Below, in pieces: positions 1-11,580 of a stretch of DNA of 64,000 bases. The stretch is from Bombyx mori. Lineage: Eukaryota > Arthropoda > Insecta > Lepidoptera > Bombycidae. The DNA lies in the NCBI RefSeq assembly GCF_030269925.1, contig NC_085128.1, positions 11,906,501 through 11,970,500 on the forward strand, in the 5' to 3' direction. A model generated the notes under the pieces. That model was not told the origin of the DNA and did no database searches. It saw nothing but the letters and a program-made list of their open reading frames with translations. Positions within the stretch are counted from its first letter, which is position 1, and every line of letters begins with the position of its first letter. A program made the position numbers and the translations under genes.

Positions 1-40
1 CCAATAATTAAAAGTCCACCTATTGTACTTAATACAGCTC
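1..40 (-). CDS. TIMMDC1: TIMMDC1 coding exon 5 (truncated by window edge)
   Basis: Acceptor tatttttag at 41-42. The exon starts with two bases completing a Gly codon and reads on as AVLSTIGGLLIIG, a Gly-rich hydrophobic segment expected at the end of the Tim17-like region. An alternative acceptor near 76 would give a less family-like reading. Confidence 0.75.
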
Positions 41-2241
41 CTAAAAATAAAGAAATATATAAATAATATGGTAACTAGTAGTAAAAAATGTCTGGCTGTT
101 TCTAATCGTTACCTAGGGAACCACCAACAATCATAGCAGTCAATCCTAAATTTGCTTTATACAATGCTCCGGTAAGTGCACCTGCAGTTGTGTACTCGAT
201 GAGTGTTGTATCTCCACGATATGCAGATATTGTTGTGGCTATCAAACTGAAATGTTTCAAGGAACTTAACAAACATTCACGATTGACTTCCACAGTGCAG
301 GAATAACATTATGTAATAAAAATCAAATCCGCAAAATTATAATTTGTTTAATTACCAGTGGTAGGACGTCTTGAGAGTACGCACGGGTAGGTACCACCAC
401 CCTACCTATTTCTACCGTGAAGCAGTATTGCATTTTGGTCTAAAGGGTGGTGTAGCTGGTGTATTCTTAAAAATGAGACTTCAGAACTCATGTTTCAAGG
501 CGGTTGGCAATATTTATTTTGTAGATGTCTATGTGCTCCGTTAACCACTTAACATTAGGTGGCCCATGAGCTCGTCCCGCCATCTAAGCAATAAAAAAAT
601 GTAAATACAGTAAAATCAGTTTAATTTATTCAACCATTAGGTTATAATTATATGACTATCACATTTTCACATATTGCAATGTTCGATTATTATCATGATC
701 AAACACTGTGATAAAATTTGACAAACAATTGTTAAAATGTAGTGTTATTTAAAAAAACCACTAAATGAGTTGTAGAAGAAATTGTTTCAAAAATGGCACA
801 AGTTATATGTACCCTATAATTACTTCGGCATGAAAATGATATGAATTAGTAATGAGTACATTTTTTTTATCATTCAAAATTTTCAAGAAATAAAATTGGA
901 TCTTTGTTTTAGATATCTTCATTACTTATAACTAATACTAAAAGTATATGTAATACTAATGATAAATATACTTCCACTTTAACACATTTTGAACTAATGA
1001 TGAAATCTGCAAGACTAGTGTTGACAATAAAATTAAATGTAAAATAGGATTAAGTAACAAATAGAATATATGCTAAGCATGTCAGAGATTTGATTCCTTG
1101 TGTTTACATGTACTGTATTTATATGTATATATGTATTGCTAATATTAGTCTTAATAAATTTACCTGAACATTCCTGTAAAAATACTTAATTTCCATCCCC
1201 ACTTGTAGGCACCTTTGGCAAATCCAATTGTTACATAGTCTTGCAGTTTTTTCTGTAATCCATCACCAAGGTTTTATAAAATCATTATAAAAGATAAAAA
1301 ATTAAGGATGTAAATAGTAATAATTTATATACAATATAAACTAATAATAATTTACAGCTTTCTAGGCAGACAAGCATACTGTAATCCTGTGACAGCATTC
1401 TACCAGGTGATCTGTAGCTGTATTAAGCAGGATATGGAGAAAAGATATTGAAGAACCTTGTACAAATTCTAGTAGATATTCTTAGAAATGTTAAAAAAGT
1501 TAATGAGTTTGTTTCCTCGCTGGCCACTTGTTACATGTTACCACTTACGCATAACACCTAATATAGTTAAAGTTACATCTATTGTGAATTAAAAAATAAT
1601 TCAAAAGTGGGTTAAAATTAAGCGGTTGAGTGCTTGGGAGCATCTTTTTCTTCCTGAACATTCCAATTATGAATGTATTAATAAATTAAATAAAGAATAA
1701 TAGGTAAGGATACAAAACATTTGAGTCAGCATCTCTATTTTAAAAACAATCATGTATTATGCAAACCTTTTACAATACCTTTGCATCGCCTACTGTTTTA
1801 TAAGCGGTTGCTTGATTATTTTCAATAAAATACAAGTAGGCTTCTCGAGATGAGACAAATCCTCCGAAACAAACACCAACAAATGCACCGCACAATGTGG
1901 ATTGCACAACTGTATGCAGTTCAGGAGAAACTTCGTCGAATTCGCTAAAATATTTGTTTATTTCATAAATCCCATGGATTCAGGCACGAAAATACCATAA
2001 ATGCATAGTATTATTTTATTAGTAATTTTAAACATCAAATCTTAGCGAGTATGATTATTAAATAATATTGATGAAAAACGCAATTTTCTTACTTTTTTTT
2101 ATACATGGCTTTAACCCGATCCCAGCCTGTCTGAGGGCCTCCAGGCAGAGGTCTGTTAAGGACATCGTAATCATTTTCATTTCTTTCACGAAAAATTGGT
2201 AAGACAAAACTTGGAGACAACCTGATCACCGTTCGGATCAT
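1..2241 (-). CDS. TIMMDC1: TIMMDC1-like mitochondrial complex I assembly factor (Tim17 family), 3'-partial, five exons
   Basis: Joined minus-strand exons 2241-2093, 1944-1779, 1252-1164, 246-113 and 40-<1 give about 193 residues; the C-terminus is beyond the left edge. All visible junctions are GT/AG and keep frame. The order matches the TIMMDC1 family: an N-terminal TGWDR segment, a glycine-rich membrane segment (GAFVGVCFGGF), a KWGWK motif, a third hydrophobic segment, then the Tim17-like TTAGALTGALYKANLGL and a last Gly-rich segment. By family knowledge the protein sits in the mitochondrial inner membrane and helps build the proximal-pump part of complex I. I chose the ATG at 2241-2239 because it is the first ATG in the open frame; an in-frame TGA lies upstream at 2292-2290. 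An out-of-frame ATG at 2290 would be an overlapping upstream ORF if transcribed. Identity rests on recalled family features, not on a search. Confidence 0.85.
113..246 (-). CDS. TIMMDC1: TIMMDC1 coding exon 4
   Basis: Acceptor acatttcag, donor gtaacg. It encodes TTISAYRGDTTLIEY followed by the Tim17-like TTAGALTGALYKANLGL. A Bm1 SINE begins about 15 bases upstream of the acceptor in the antisense orientation. Confidence 0.88.
262..600 (+). repeat. Bm1 SINE, 5'-truncated, in TIMMDC1 intron
   Basis: Contains the Bm1 body in order (gattgacttccac, ggtaggaccy block, gggtaggtaccaccaccct, tatttctaccgtgaagcagta, gggctccgttaaccactta, gtgagctcgtc) and ends in an A-run. It lies antisense to the gene, and its 5' part abuts the acceptor of the exon ending at 246. 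Confidence 0.9.
601..1163. other. TIMMDC1 intron, AT-rich, no further element recognised
   Basis: Plain AT-rich intron sequence between the Bm1 copy and exon 3. No open frame or repeat could be identified. Confidence 0.6.
1164..1252 (-). CDS. TIMMDC1: TIMMDC1 coding exon 3
   Basis: Acceptor gattacag, donor gtaaatt. It encodes 29 codons plus two bases, with GFAKGAYKWGWKLSIF; the G-x-KWGW motif is a recognisable family mark. Confidence 0.85.
1779..1944 (-). CDS. TIMMDC1: TIMMDC1 coding exon 2
   Basis: Acceptor tattttag, donor gtattg. One base completes a codon from exon 1, then 55 codons follow. It contains the Gly/Cys-rich hydrophobic stretch GAFVGVCFGGF, the first membrane segment of the Tim17-like fold. 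Confidence 0.85.
2093..2241 (-). CDS. TIMMDC1: TIMMDC1 coding exon 1
   Basis: Starts at ATG 2241 and ends with donor gtaaga after an A8 run that encodes the last lysines and starts an Asn codon. It encodes 49 codons plus two bases, including GGPQTGWDRVKAMYKK. The TGWDR motif matches the segment before the first membrane helix in this family. Confidence 0.8.
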
Positions 2242-2454
2242 TTCGACAAGATCCCTTTCCCTTTTTGATAACAACAGACAAGACAGACATCACTAACCAA
2301 TCTGAACTTTTAACTTAATGATCTTTTTTTAAAGGGATTTTATGACTTGGTAACTAAGACCTTTAAGTCACGTATTATTTTAATTTATGTTCTTATTTTT
2401 ATGAAAAATAATAAATAATATGAAGTGAAATGAAATGAAGATAAGTAATTTGAT

Positions 2455-2935
2455 ACATTAATCAACTGGGATGAAATTAAATGAAATGATATCCGATTTG
2501 AGAGTATATTCTAAAAAATTAGACCATCTGGCATCTCGGACTTCGGTAGGTAGTCTACCTATCGTAGGTGCGGATCGAGGCGTTCTTGGCCCTAAGGAGT
2601 CCCTAACATCGTCGGGCAATTGAAGCAAGTCCTCCGCTACAATTTGCTTCGATGATCTATCTAATGTCGAGGTGATGTGCGCCGTTACGATGTCTATGGC
2701 TTCAGCGGTATCCTGAGGGGATGGGGTAGAGTCTGGGCTGAACAGGAGCGATGGTGGATCAGATTCAGTTAGGCTGAAGCCCAGTGTGTGCCAATCCACC
2801 ACAGTTTTCGTGACGGGAACCTAATCGGAAGTGCGACCAAGCTTTATAACGACGGGACGGTAGTCTGAGTCTAATTCTGAAACGACTTCGATTGAACGGG
2901 ACCGCAGAGCTACGTCATGACTAAAACAAAGCCAT
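2455..2935 (-). mobile_element. Fragment of a Jockey/R1-like non-LTR retrotransposon (endonuclease end and linker)
   Basis: The minus-strand translation contains ELDSDYRPVVIKLG, the C-terminal SDHRPV motif of apurinic-type LINE endonucleases with His changed to Tyr. A stop interrupts the reading soon after. The frame then resumes as a linker with AHITSTLDRSSKQIVAEDLL and TEVRDARWSNFLEYTL, similar to the region between endonuclease and reverse transcriptase in Jockey/CR1/R1-type elements. No reverse transcriptase follows. It is a dead fragment about 210 bases upstream of the TIMMDC1 start codon. Confidence 0.6.
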
Positions 2936-3139
2936 TAGGCATGGTTTCTCGAAATCTTCCGGAAGGTCCGCTGAATTTTCAATAAATAATCACCAGTTTA
3001 CTGAGACTATTTAAACACATCTCATGAACATGAAAATGTAATTTCATCCCAATTGATTACGGACTCAAATAAATCAACTTCACCTCATTCATTGCTATAT
3101 CATTTTTCCTATAACTGAATCCTCATCCTCCTTCAGTCG

Positions 3140-3390
3140 ATCGCTCATTTCTGAGCATCGTGATGCGCCCGCCTGTGACCTTTTTTTGTAATTTTTAGCC
3201 ACTTATGTCGGTCAGTGGCACAGTGAAGTGCGTGGCTCAGTCTCATGTCCAGATACTCAGACACTTGGTCACTCCATCTTTTTCGGCTACGACCTCTAGA
3301 TCGTCTTCCATCCACTTTACCCGTCACTATGAGTCTCTCCAGGTTGTCAGAGGGTTTTCTTGCTATATGACCAAAGTATTGGAGCACTCT
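3140..3390 (-). mobile_element. C-terminal fragment of an RTE-type endonuclease/reverse transcriptase
   Basis: Minus strand reads LQYFGHIARKPSDNLERLIV, then GKVDGRRSRGRSRKRWSDQV and a C-terminal tail to a stop near 3145. The FGHIAR...GRRSRGR...RWSDQ series is typical of the end of RTE-like ORFs common in insects. Only the last 80 or so codons remain. Confidence 0.65.
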
Positions 3391-3755
3391 ATATAGACAT
3401 TTGGTGGATAGCCTCTGGTCAACTTTTAGCTCAAAGTCAAAGTTAGGTCAAAGTTGACCAAAAAATAACTGAATATGTATTTAATAATTGAAGATTTTCA
3501 TAAACTCATCGCTGGCAGCAATGGCATCCCAAAAAGCCGATTGTCATGCTTAAAAATAATAGAAAGAAGAGGATTTTAATAAATCATTGTGATAGTGACC
3601 CTCAATATATTTTATTCGCTTTTTGCAATTATACGAATACTTTAAAAAAATGCCTTTACCGCAATTCAGCATTTTGGTAAGTATCTACCTGTAATTCTAA
3701 AATCATATTTTAATTTTCTTTGGACATTTTTGTATCTAGAAATAGTTTGGACAAT

Positions 3756-4982
3756 TAGGTATGTATAGTAACCGGCAAACTTTTTGAGCAAATGACTTTG
3801 ACTGCGCAGAACCGAATTTTAGATCACTTTGGTGGTGGGGGTGAGGCGCGACGGCAGAGGAAACCGTATCGAGCGCGTTATTGGTAGATCAGACGAACCT
3901 TGCGCCCCGCACCGCGCCCTCGTTCCGCTTGCTCCCAAAAGTACGCTTGCGTACGGTGAAAAGTCTATCGTTATTCATCGTTATGTTATATTTTGTTATA
4001 ATTGCTTGTTGACTTTGTTGCCATTGCTATTTGTTGACTGTTTGTTGATTTTTTTATAAAAATACACTATGCCGCGACAAACTTGTGTAGTATTCAAAAG
4101 AAAGGGTAGAAAAATTGTGTACGACGTATATTGCTTCATTATAAAACAGGGGAAGAATGATATGGAAAAAGTAAAACAGACTTCGGAAGCAACAGAAACA
4201 TCAGTGAGTAGGGCATTATTAACGAAGCTAAAGGCTCTGGCTTGCTCGCCGTGTTTCGGACTCCGGGTAAGAAAAGATCAGGGAAGACGAAAGTTACCGG
4301 AATGGATAGTTTCGTTCAATCTGTAATAAAAAGATGTAATCATAATAACTACATAACAAGCAGTGAAACTCCGTACCGTAGAAAGGCTTCGAAAAATTTA
4401 AAGAAGATATATATTTTAATGGCTCGATATGAAGTTTACAACGAATTATGAAAAAGCTAGGCTTCAGATAGAAAAAAATACCAGAAAATAATTGGAAGCT
4501 GGTAATTGAAAAAAGTTACATTCGATTACTACGAATCGAATATCTTCAAAAAATAATTATTTATAGACAAAAAAGAAGACCGAACCGACCGAGTTGTAAA
4601 CTACACCAATGAGCCCTATGTCGACTCATCACGATGATAGCGACTCGGGTGATGAAAACAGTGATGATGATGATGGTCAAGATTATGATAACGAAAAAAA
4701 AATTACAAATACCAGCTTCGCTTCAACTGAACCTGGCAACAGCTCTAGTTTTGATTTAATAGAAAGAATATCTATTTTACCCCAAGATTAAATTATTACA
4801 ATTATTAACACATATTTTTTGATGTTCTAATAAATATATAAATAAATACATATGTTGATTTTAATAATTTAATTGCATTATGACGCAGAGTAAATAATGT
4901 TTTGCACGTGAGTGTACCATGCGCGAACTTACCCCCACTACGTCAACAAATGCTCAAGAAGTTTGCCGGCTATTATACCTAG
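3756..4982 (+). mobile_element. Decayed DNA transposon with terminal inverted repeats
   Basis: The left end (3756-3790) and right end (4951-4982) are inverted copies sharing ccggcaaact(t/c)tttgagca-type sequence with an outer taggtat. Subterminal gtgggggt(g/a)a also recurs in inverted order. Inside, plus-strand frames read MPRQTCVVFKRKGRKIVYDV (from 4069), then in another frame TPGKKRSGKTKVTGMDSF (about 4248-4301), and a last acidic tail SDSGDENSDDDDGQDYDNE ending at 4791. This looks like the N- and C-terminal parts of a Tc1/mariner-related DDE transposase with frame breaks and the catalytic core missing. Confidence 0.55.
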
Positions 4983-5689
4983 TTAATTTAATTGTCAAAT
5001 AAAGTATGTTGTGTTGTAATAATGATATTGATTACGATTTTATCTTATTTTAATTTTATTCTTTTTACACATGCGCAATAAAAGAAAAAAGACGAAGGTC
5101 AAACTTTTCACATCACGTTGTTGCACTCGTGGGTGTTGGCGACATGCATATTACTTACACATTTACTCACTGGAGCTTACCCACTGGGAGCTTACTCACT
5201 GAAACGCTCATCTGAAGGCACGCCATAATAGACCAGTGTGACAGGCACTGGTAACCCCGAGATGACTGGACCTCCAACGAAATAACTCCACTTTGTATAT
5301 AAATACGCAATTTCCCAAAAATGTCACTAGCACGATTCAGCCTTTCAGTGAATAGCTCTTAAAATAATTCGTATTCTTAAGTTATTTTAGTACACCGCAA
5401 CATACCTGCTATATTTTTTTATTTTTTCCAGAATTTATATAAATTAAACGGTTGGCTGGAAGAGATTATCGCTTTTAGCGATAAGACCGCCTATTGTACA
5501 AATTTATCTGTTTTTTGATTGTTTTTTTGAATGTAAATTGTGTTTTGGTGTGCAAGAAAGTGTATTCTCTCTCTCTCTCTATTTTCACATGTGTAAACAA
5601 GTTATTCAATTATCGTGTTACTTTATTTCAAATATTTAGTATTTTGTGTTTAAATTAATGAAAATATTGTTATGTGCAACGACGTCGTT
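4983..5689. other. Intergenic AT-rich stretch, no gene recognised
   Basis: No coding frame or known repeat body. It contains a short (TC)n run at 5566-5580. Confidence 0.5.
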
Positions 5690-5757
5690 CAACATTTACG
5701 TTGTAGGTGTCTATGGGCTCCGTTAACCACTTAACATTAGGTGGGCTGTGAGCTCGC
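5690..5757 (+). repeat. Bm1 SINE 3'-end fragment
   Basis: Carries only the end of the Bm1 body (tttacgttgtaggtgtctat, gttaaccacttaac, gtgggctgtgagctcg), with no A tail. It lies directly before a full-length Bm1, giving a head-to-tail pair. Confidence 0.8.
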
Positions 5758-5759
5758 TT

Positions 5760-6186
5760 TTGAAGTCGTCGTGGCCTAAGGGATAAGACGCCCGGTGCAT
5801 TCGTGTTGAGCGATGCACCGGTGTTCGAATCCCAGGTGGGTACCAATTTTTGTAATGAATTACGTACTCAACAAATGCTTACGATTGACTTCCACGATGA
5901 AGGAACAACATCGTGTAATAAAAATGAAACCCGCAAAATTATAATTTGCTTAATTACTAGTTGTAGGACCTCTTGTGAGTCCGCGCGGGTAGGTACCACC
6001 ACCCTGCCTATTTCTGCCGTGAAGCAGTAATGCGTTTCGGTTTGAAGGGTAGGGCAGCCGTTGTAACTATACTGAGACCTTAGAACTTATATCTCAAGAT
6101 GGGTGGCGGATTTACGTTGGCTCCAGTAACCACTTAACACTGGGTGGGCTGTGAGCTCGTCCACACATCTAAGCAACAAAAAAAAA
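5760..6186 (+). repeat. Bm1 SINE, full length with tRNA-like head
   Basis: About 427 bases. The 5' head has a pol III A-box-like tggcctaaggg near 5772 and a B-box-like ggtgttcgaatccc at 5820-5833. The standard Bm1 body and an A-rich tail follow. This is the best full-length plus-strand copy in the window. Being tRNA-derived it may retain an internal pol III promoter; it encodes no protein. Confidence 0.93.
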
Positions 6187-6281
6187 TTACGCTTAGATTC
6201 TAAGGACGGGAGAGCCGTTATAAAATTTTATTCTTTGATTTCGAGCATTAAGGTATATCTGTATTCAATTAGAGATATAAA

Positions 6282-6348
6282 TGAGCTCCAGTAAGCATTG
6301 GACACAAGGTGTGTGCGGTAAGTTCGTTCACCCATTTAAGAAAAAAAG
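6282..6348 (+). repeat. Degenerate Bm1 3'-end fragment
   Basis: Resembles only the last part of Bm1 (gagctccagtaa..., ttcacccatttaag, A-run), with many changes. Confidence 0.5.
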
Positions 6349-6673
6349 ATTTAAAGTTATCATTAGATTAGCGGTTAACAATTGTACTCAATTTACTTGC
6401 TTTGAGATACTAGGTATATTATATTGTCCAAATATCGGGACCTAAATAAATATAATTATCGTGACGTTTTTGTAAATTTTTATTTATTTTAATTCTACTT
6501 AATAAATTGCCTAGTAGCAGAATAGTTGTGTCGTAAAGTATATAACAATATTTTTAACAAATCATTTACTCATTTCATCCTGCCTATAATCTGCCTTGTT
6601 GTCGCATTGATCGTTGCTTAGATCGGTGAAAGCGGTATACATTAACAACGTGGATAGCGCTCCCACCTGACCC

Positions 6674-6805
6674 GAGTTTTAAGTCTCAGTTTTATAGTAC
6701 AGCTGCTCCATCCTTTAAGCTGCAACGTATAACTGGTTTAAGGCAGAAATTGGCATGGCAGTGGTACCTACCCGTATAGGATCACAAGACTCCCTACCAC
6801 CAGTA
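6674..6805 (-). repeat. Degenerate Bm1 fragment
   Basis: The reverse complement of the Bm1 middle is recognisable: aaggcagaaattggca, ggtacctacccgta, taccaccagtaa. Confidence 0.65.
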
Positions 6806-9800
6806 AGCCACCAGAAAAACTTGTACTAATAGCAATAAGATTCAAAAAAGTCCTCGGCGGTGAACAGTGATTTGGCCGTGTCCTTGAAATTGCTGATGCC
6901 CCTAGGCCATGATACTTTATTTGCACCCGGTGGAAAACACCTCAACAACAAGTCGAATGCTGGCTCATCTGTCTTCGAAAGTCTAAAAAAAAAACTGATT
7001 CTCCAATATATTATATTTTTTTCGGAAAATTTAGCGGCCGTATCGCATTGCAAAGAGCTAGTATGTGGCGGGTGAAACAAATAATTAAATTTAAGCAATG
7101 CTTTTTTATTGCAGCTAAATGTAAGGATATTGAAATTTAAAATAAAACACACAATCATAATTTTCAACTATATTTTATTATAAAATCACAAAGAATAAAT
7201 CTAGAGTTCAATAGGGTAGTCACTTAGATTGTAAGAAGTGTAATATTATTATAATTTATATCTGCAGTAAAGTAGACATCAGCGTTTCCGGCTTCAAGAG
7301 GCCTTTGAACTTCACAGAACGATTACTTAATCTTCAAGAACGGCTATCATCAAAATATGTTTTATTTTTCAATTTAATACTCGTTATAACTAATTCTTCC
7401 GCTAGAGCTCATAACGTGTAACGTCCATAAAATGTATATCGAGAATTTAAGTTAGGTGGAGAAAAGAAAAAAAAAATAGGTAAGTATTAGATCCCTGTTA
7501 TTATGTCCCAATGATTGGTCTTTGGCATATCGATTAAAACGCTATGATATTGAATTTGGATAGTTCCAGAACAGTCTAGGTTAAATAAAGTAGATGTGCA
7601 CGTTTGAGAAAACAATTTTTTTACGTTACATGAACGATTGTTTAAATCTATTAAACTATTTTAACTTTACACACAACCCTTCGATTTGCACACCATTAAA
7701 TTCATTTAAAATAAACAACTTAACGATCATTTATTTAGCAAGGAGCCACGGTAATCTAATGTTAGCTAGGAAGTTTTTTTTTATTTCGATTAGTAGATTT
7801 AAACTAGATTTACCTATTGAAATTAGAATAGGATACAATTAATTAGTTAATCTTACAATAATGATTATGTTATTCTTTACTGTATGTAGATACTATATAT
7901 TTTTATATGTAACTATATGTAACGTAATTGTATTTTATATTTACATTTGCAGATAATATAACAAGATTACAACTGCCATGTATTAGATTCACCCGATTTC
8001 CTTAACATTTGATACTTAAATTTATGAGTATCATCTAATCTCTAAAATAGATATGATATTATGAGTGTTTAATTTTAATATAATCTTTTCCCTTACTTGG
8101 ACATTGTGGTGAGTCGGGTCCCGTGGGAAAACCTCTTTCGATTGGCAGTTGTATATATTTTGCTAAGACAACAGTTTAAATACGGAATGATTCAGTTCTT
8201 CGCGTTTTGGGAATAAGGGACGTGGCACGGACACAAAATAACTGTCGTGGGCTTCACTTAGCCCCTGGACAGCATTAAAAATTCACAACATACCCTGTGC
8301 GTAGTATATTCCATTTGATAATATTATATAAAACATATCATATTTATCATTGGCGATATTTAAGTCCCTTACTCCTTTACAAAAATTCATTTAAGCATTT
8401 CCTAATATTCATTTACTAGTCAGATCACTCGTGTGAACGCAAGACGAATTTCATATTTCTATAGTAGTACTTCGAAGCTTTTTGAAGTTAGTGTAAGATC
8501 GTGTAGATTAATGACAGATAGAAGTTAGATCTAAAGTACGAATAAGTCTAGAATACCAATTGTGTACTAATTGTACATATTTTTTTTCATTATATTGATC
8601 CCATTTAATATTTTATAAATTTTATTTACAATGATTTCTCATTTATTACGCAACGAAATGATTACCGAAATAACGATATTATTTTTTATTCAGGTATTAA
8701 TAAGATAATACATTGATTTTATTGATTTCGAAACTGACATACAGAATACGGACTTAGTGAAAATGGCAATCTCAAACATCTAGTTACCTATGGTGTACGG
8801 TATACAATTGGTACATTGTAAGTTTAAAAAAATAATAGGAAAAAGGTAATAGGATGGGATTGGAGAAAAATAATGAACAAAAAGTATCAATGATAATAAT
8901 AGTTTAATTATGAAATTGAAAATAAAAATGAAATTGACCACACACAAAAAAGGCTTAAAATTAAAAATAAAGAAATAGGTGTAGTAGACACTAACTTACC
9001 AAACGATTAAAATATAAGAAAAAATACGATTATTCAGATTAATGTGTCGCGGCGAAGTGAAAGGAAACAGAACTTCAAAGCCAAGTGAAGAACTCGAAAA
9101 GTATTGATAGCTAAGTTTCTGTTTATTGATATGTTGGCTTTTATTCTTCTCAATAAAGAATATAAAAATATAGTTAACATGGCAATAGACGAAAACTTAC
9201 GAAGCGCAATAAAGTTTAAGCACTGGATGATATGAGGAGATATGTGTTGTAGTAATAACACCTAGTATTCATGAAGTATATAAATACAGTTAGTATTAAT
9301 TTGTAATAAGACCAGCATTGGCTAAGGGAAACGTGGAATCAGAAACAAATGAAGTAATCAAGAAAAATCTGAATCAACTTCACAATTATCAATGCACAAC
9401 TTTAACTAACAAATTGAAACAATATCTAATTCACAATGAATACAATTGCATAATATATTGCGTTTAATAAAACTCTGTAATATAATTTAACTGTAACATT
9501 TTCATCAACTTTTCAATAAATGTTAAGATTACTTCATTAATCATTTTACCTAAAATAATGTGTATTGACTTTAAATTTGGCATCTCATCCTAAACATTGA
9601 TCTATTATTTTTAATAACATTAAGATTATTATCTAAATATTTAAAATACTTTTCTAAACACATAAATTCCTATAATAATTATCTATTAGTCAATACAATG
9701 TAAAAAGAAAACTTAGGCCCAAAGACGCTACACACTTATGTATATAATCCCCTACAAATTGAGCAGAAGCACTACAAGTGTTAACTGTATGAATTATGAG

Positions 9801-11580
9801 TGTGATATCTATACAAGCGAACAAATAATTTAAATAGGAATTTCAAAATTTTGTGTGTAGCGTTCTACTCTATATAGTGGATATGTAAGTTCCTTTTTGC
9901 ATAGTTGATTTATTTATTCAATTAAATATGTAATAATAATAATAATAATAATAATAATATTTTTAAAATTACAAATGCGTTTACCATTTTTATCGCAAAC
10001 AGACCACCACCAGTCGCGTACCACATTCCGAGACGTTTCATAGCACAGGCACGTGATCCTGCATCTTATATTAAAACATTTTCAAAAACGTGCAAAATAT
10101 CACCACACCCTGGTCACCTAACATTATCTAAACCGAATAACTACATTCTTACCGTATATAGGTACTGGTTAATACGATTTGTATGATTAAATTTTCACTA
10201 TTAACTCTTAAATCGTAATGACAATCTAATATTTTTATTTTTATTTTTTTTTAGTTAAATCATCTTACTAAGCTCTATTTTTAATTACGATAAGTGATGT
10301 ATACTATACATTTTTTAATTGTGTAAATATGCGTTATTATATATTTTTCTTTTTTTTTTCAGAAATAACTTATAAAGTAAAGATATTTTTGTGACTATGT
10401 GATATTTTGTGACTACGGTAGATATGTTAAATCTGGAGCTAAATGATGTGGCGTGCGTAATGATCAGCTAGATAAAATAATGCGCTACATTTACATTTAC
10501 AATTCATAATCCTTCTCCGGTTAATCATTCCTCCGAATCGAATCTCCACAGTGGCGGGTCGCGATAATTTACATTTTATAAAGGTGCATTTCAATCAAAT
10601 TCAATCGGTTCAAACGAAGACGGCGTTGTTTATTTTGACATAAATTCAAATATCTGTTCCACGCATGCTTTGCCTAATCACATAAACTGGACGTGTAACT
10701 GAACACTCAAAAAGGTCCTAAAGGCCGTATTTCGAGACGTCTAAGACCGAACTCACTACAATTGGTATTCTATTTAATATAATTTCATTAAATTAAAAAA
10801 AAAACCTTCGGAAGAGTGTGTTGAAATTTTCCCGTGTCAGTAAATTTACTTAACGAAAAAAAAAAATACAAAACATTAATCTCCTTCTTATTGGACTAGA
10901 CGCATTTCAAATTAATTCAAGAAGGCGAACATGTGTGAGAACCAATCGTGATTTTTTTTTATTAGCGGAGTGCGAGAGTATGTGAAGCTTAGGCGGCCGA
11001 AGTTGAAACAAAGGAACATATTATTTACAATACGAAGAACCGAGCGACAGTTATTCATCTAAAATACTGTTTTATTAAAGTAAACTATTGTGACCTAGTG
11101 TAAATACTGCTAATTATTTATGTATTAGAGCAATATCAGATCGTGCTAATACTTTCGCAATCGCCCTTGTCGCCTCTCACGAGCGAGTGTGACCATTTTT
11201 TTTTCTTTAGATAGTTTTACGGCCCTGGATGCGAGTCCTTATGAGCCCGTAGTAAGGTAGTGTGACCGACCGCGTCGACTTTACCTGCCAACTGTAATGT
11301 CGCATTCGAGCTGGTCACACTGCCCGCGTATAGGGACAAAATAAATAATAACCTTAAATTAATCGTTTAGTGAAACGCATGCACGAGCATTTATTTTACA
11401 TTATTTAATGTTGTAGCTACCATTAATTTAAATTATCATCGAAATAAATGCATCATGTCACTATTATGTCACTGAACATAACGTTATAGTTTAACCGCGC
11501 ACGCCATTTTTCCTTATTAGGTTCCGAAAGGGAAACGGGAAACCCGTGTTCGATTTCCGAATGCAATGCATTTCGTTGAA
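6806..11580. other. Long intergenic stretch, no gene recognised
   Basis: AT-rich, with no long frame resembling a known family. It contains an (AAT)n microsatellite at 9930-9959. The region 8090-8290 is slightly GC-richer but was not identified. Confidence 0.5.
9930..9959. repeat. (AAT)n microsatellite
   Basis: About ten uninterrupted taa/aat units. Confidence 0.95.

Noticed and set aside
3829..4059. Short plus-strand frame before the transposase-like segment
   Set aside because: Lies in the subterminal part of the DNA transposon and reads as low-information sequence.
6826..7167. 113-codon minus-strand open frame
   Set aside because: AT-rich, Phe/Leu-biased and without a known motif; probably chance or old repeat.
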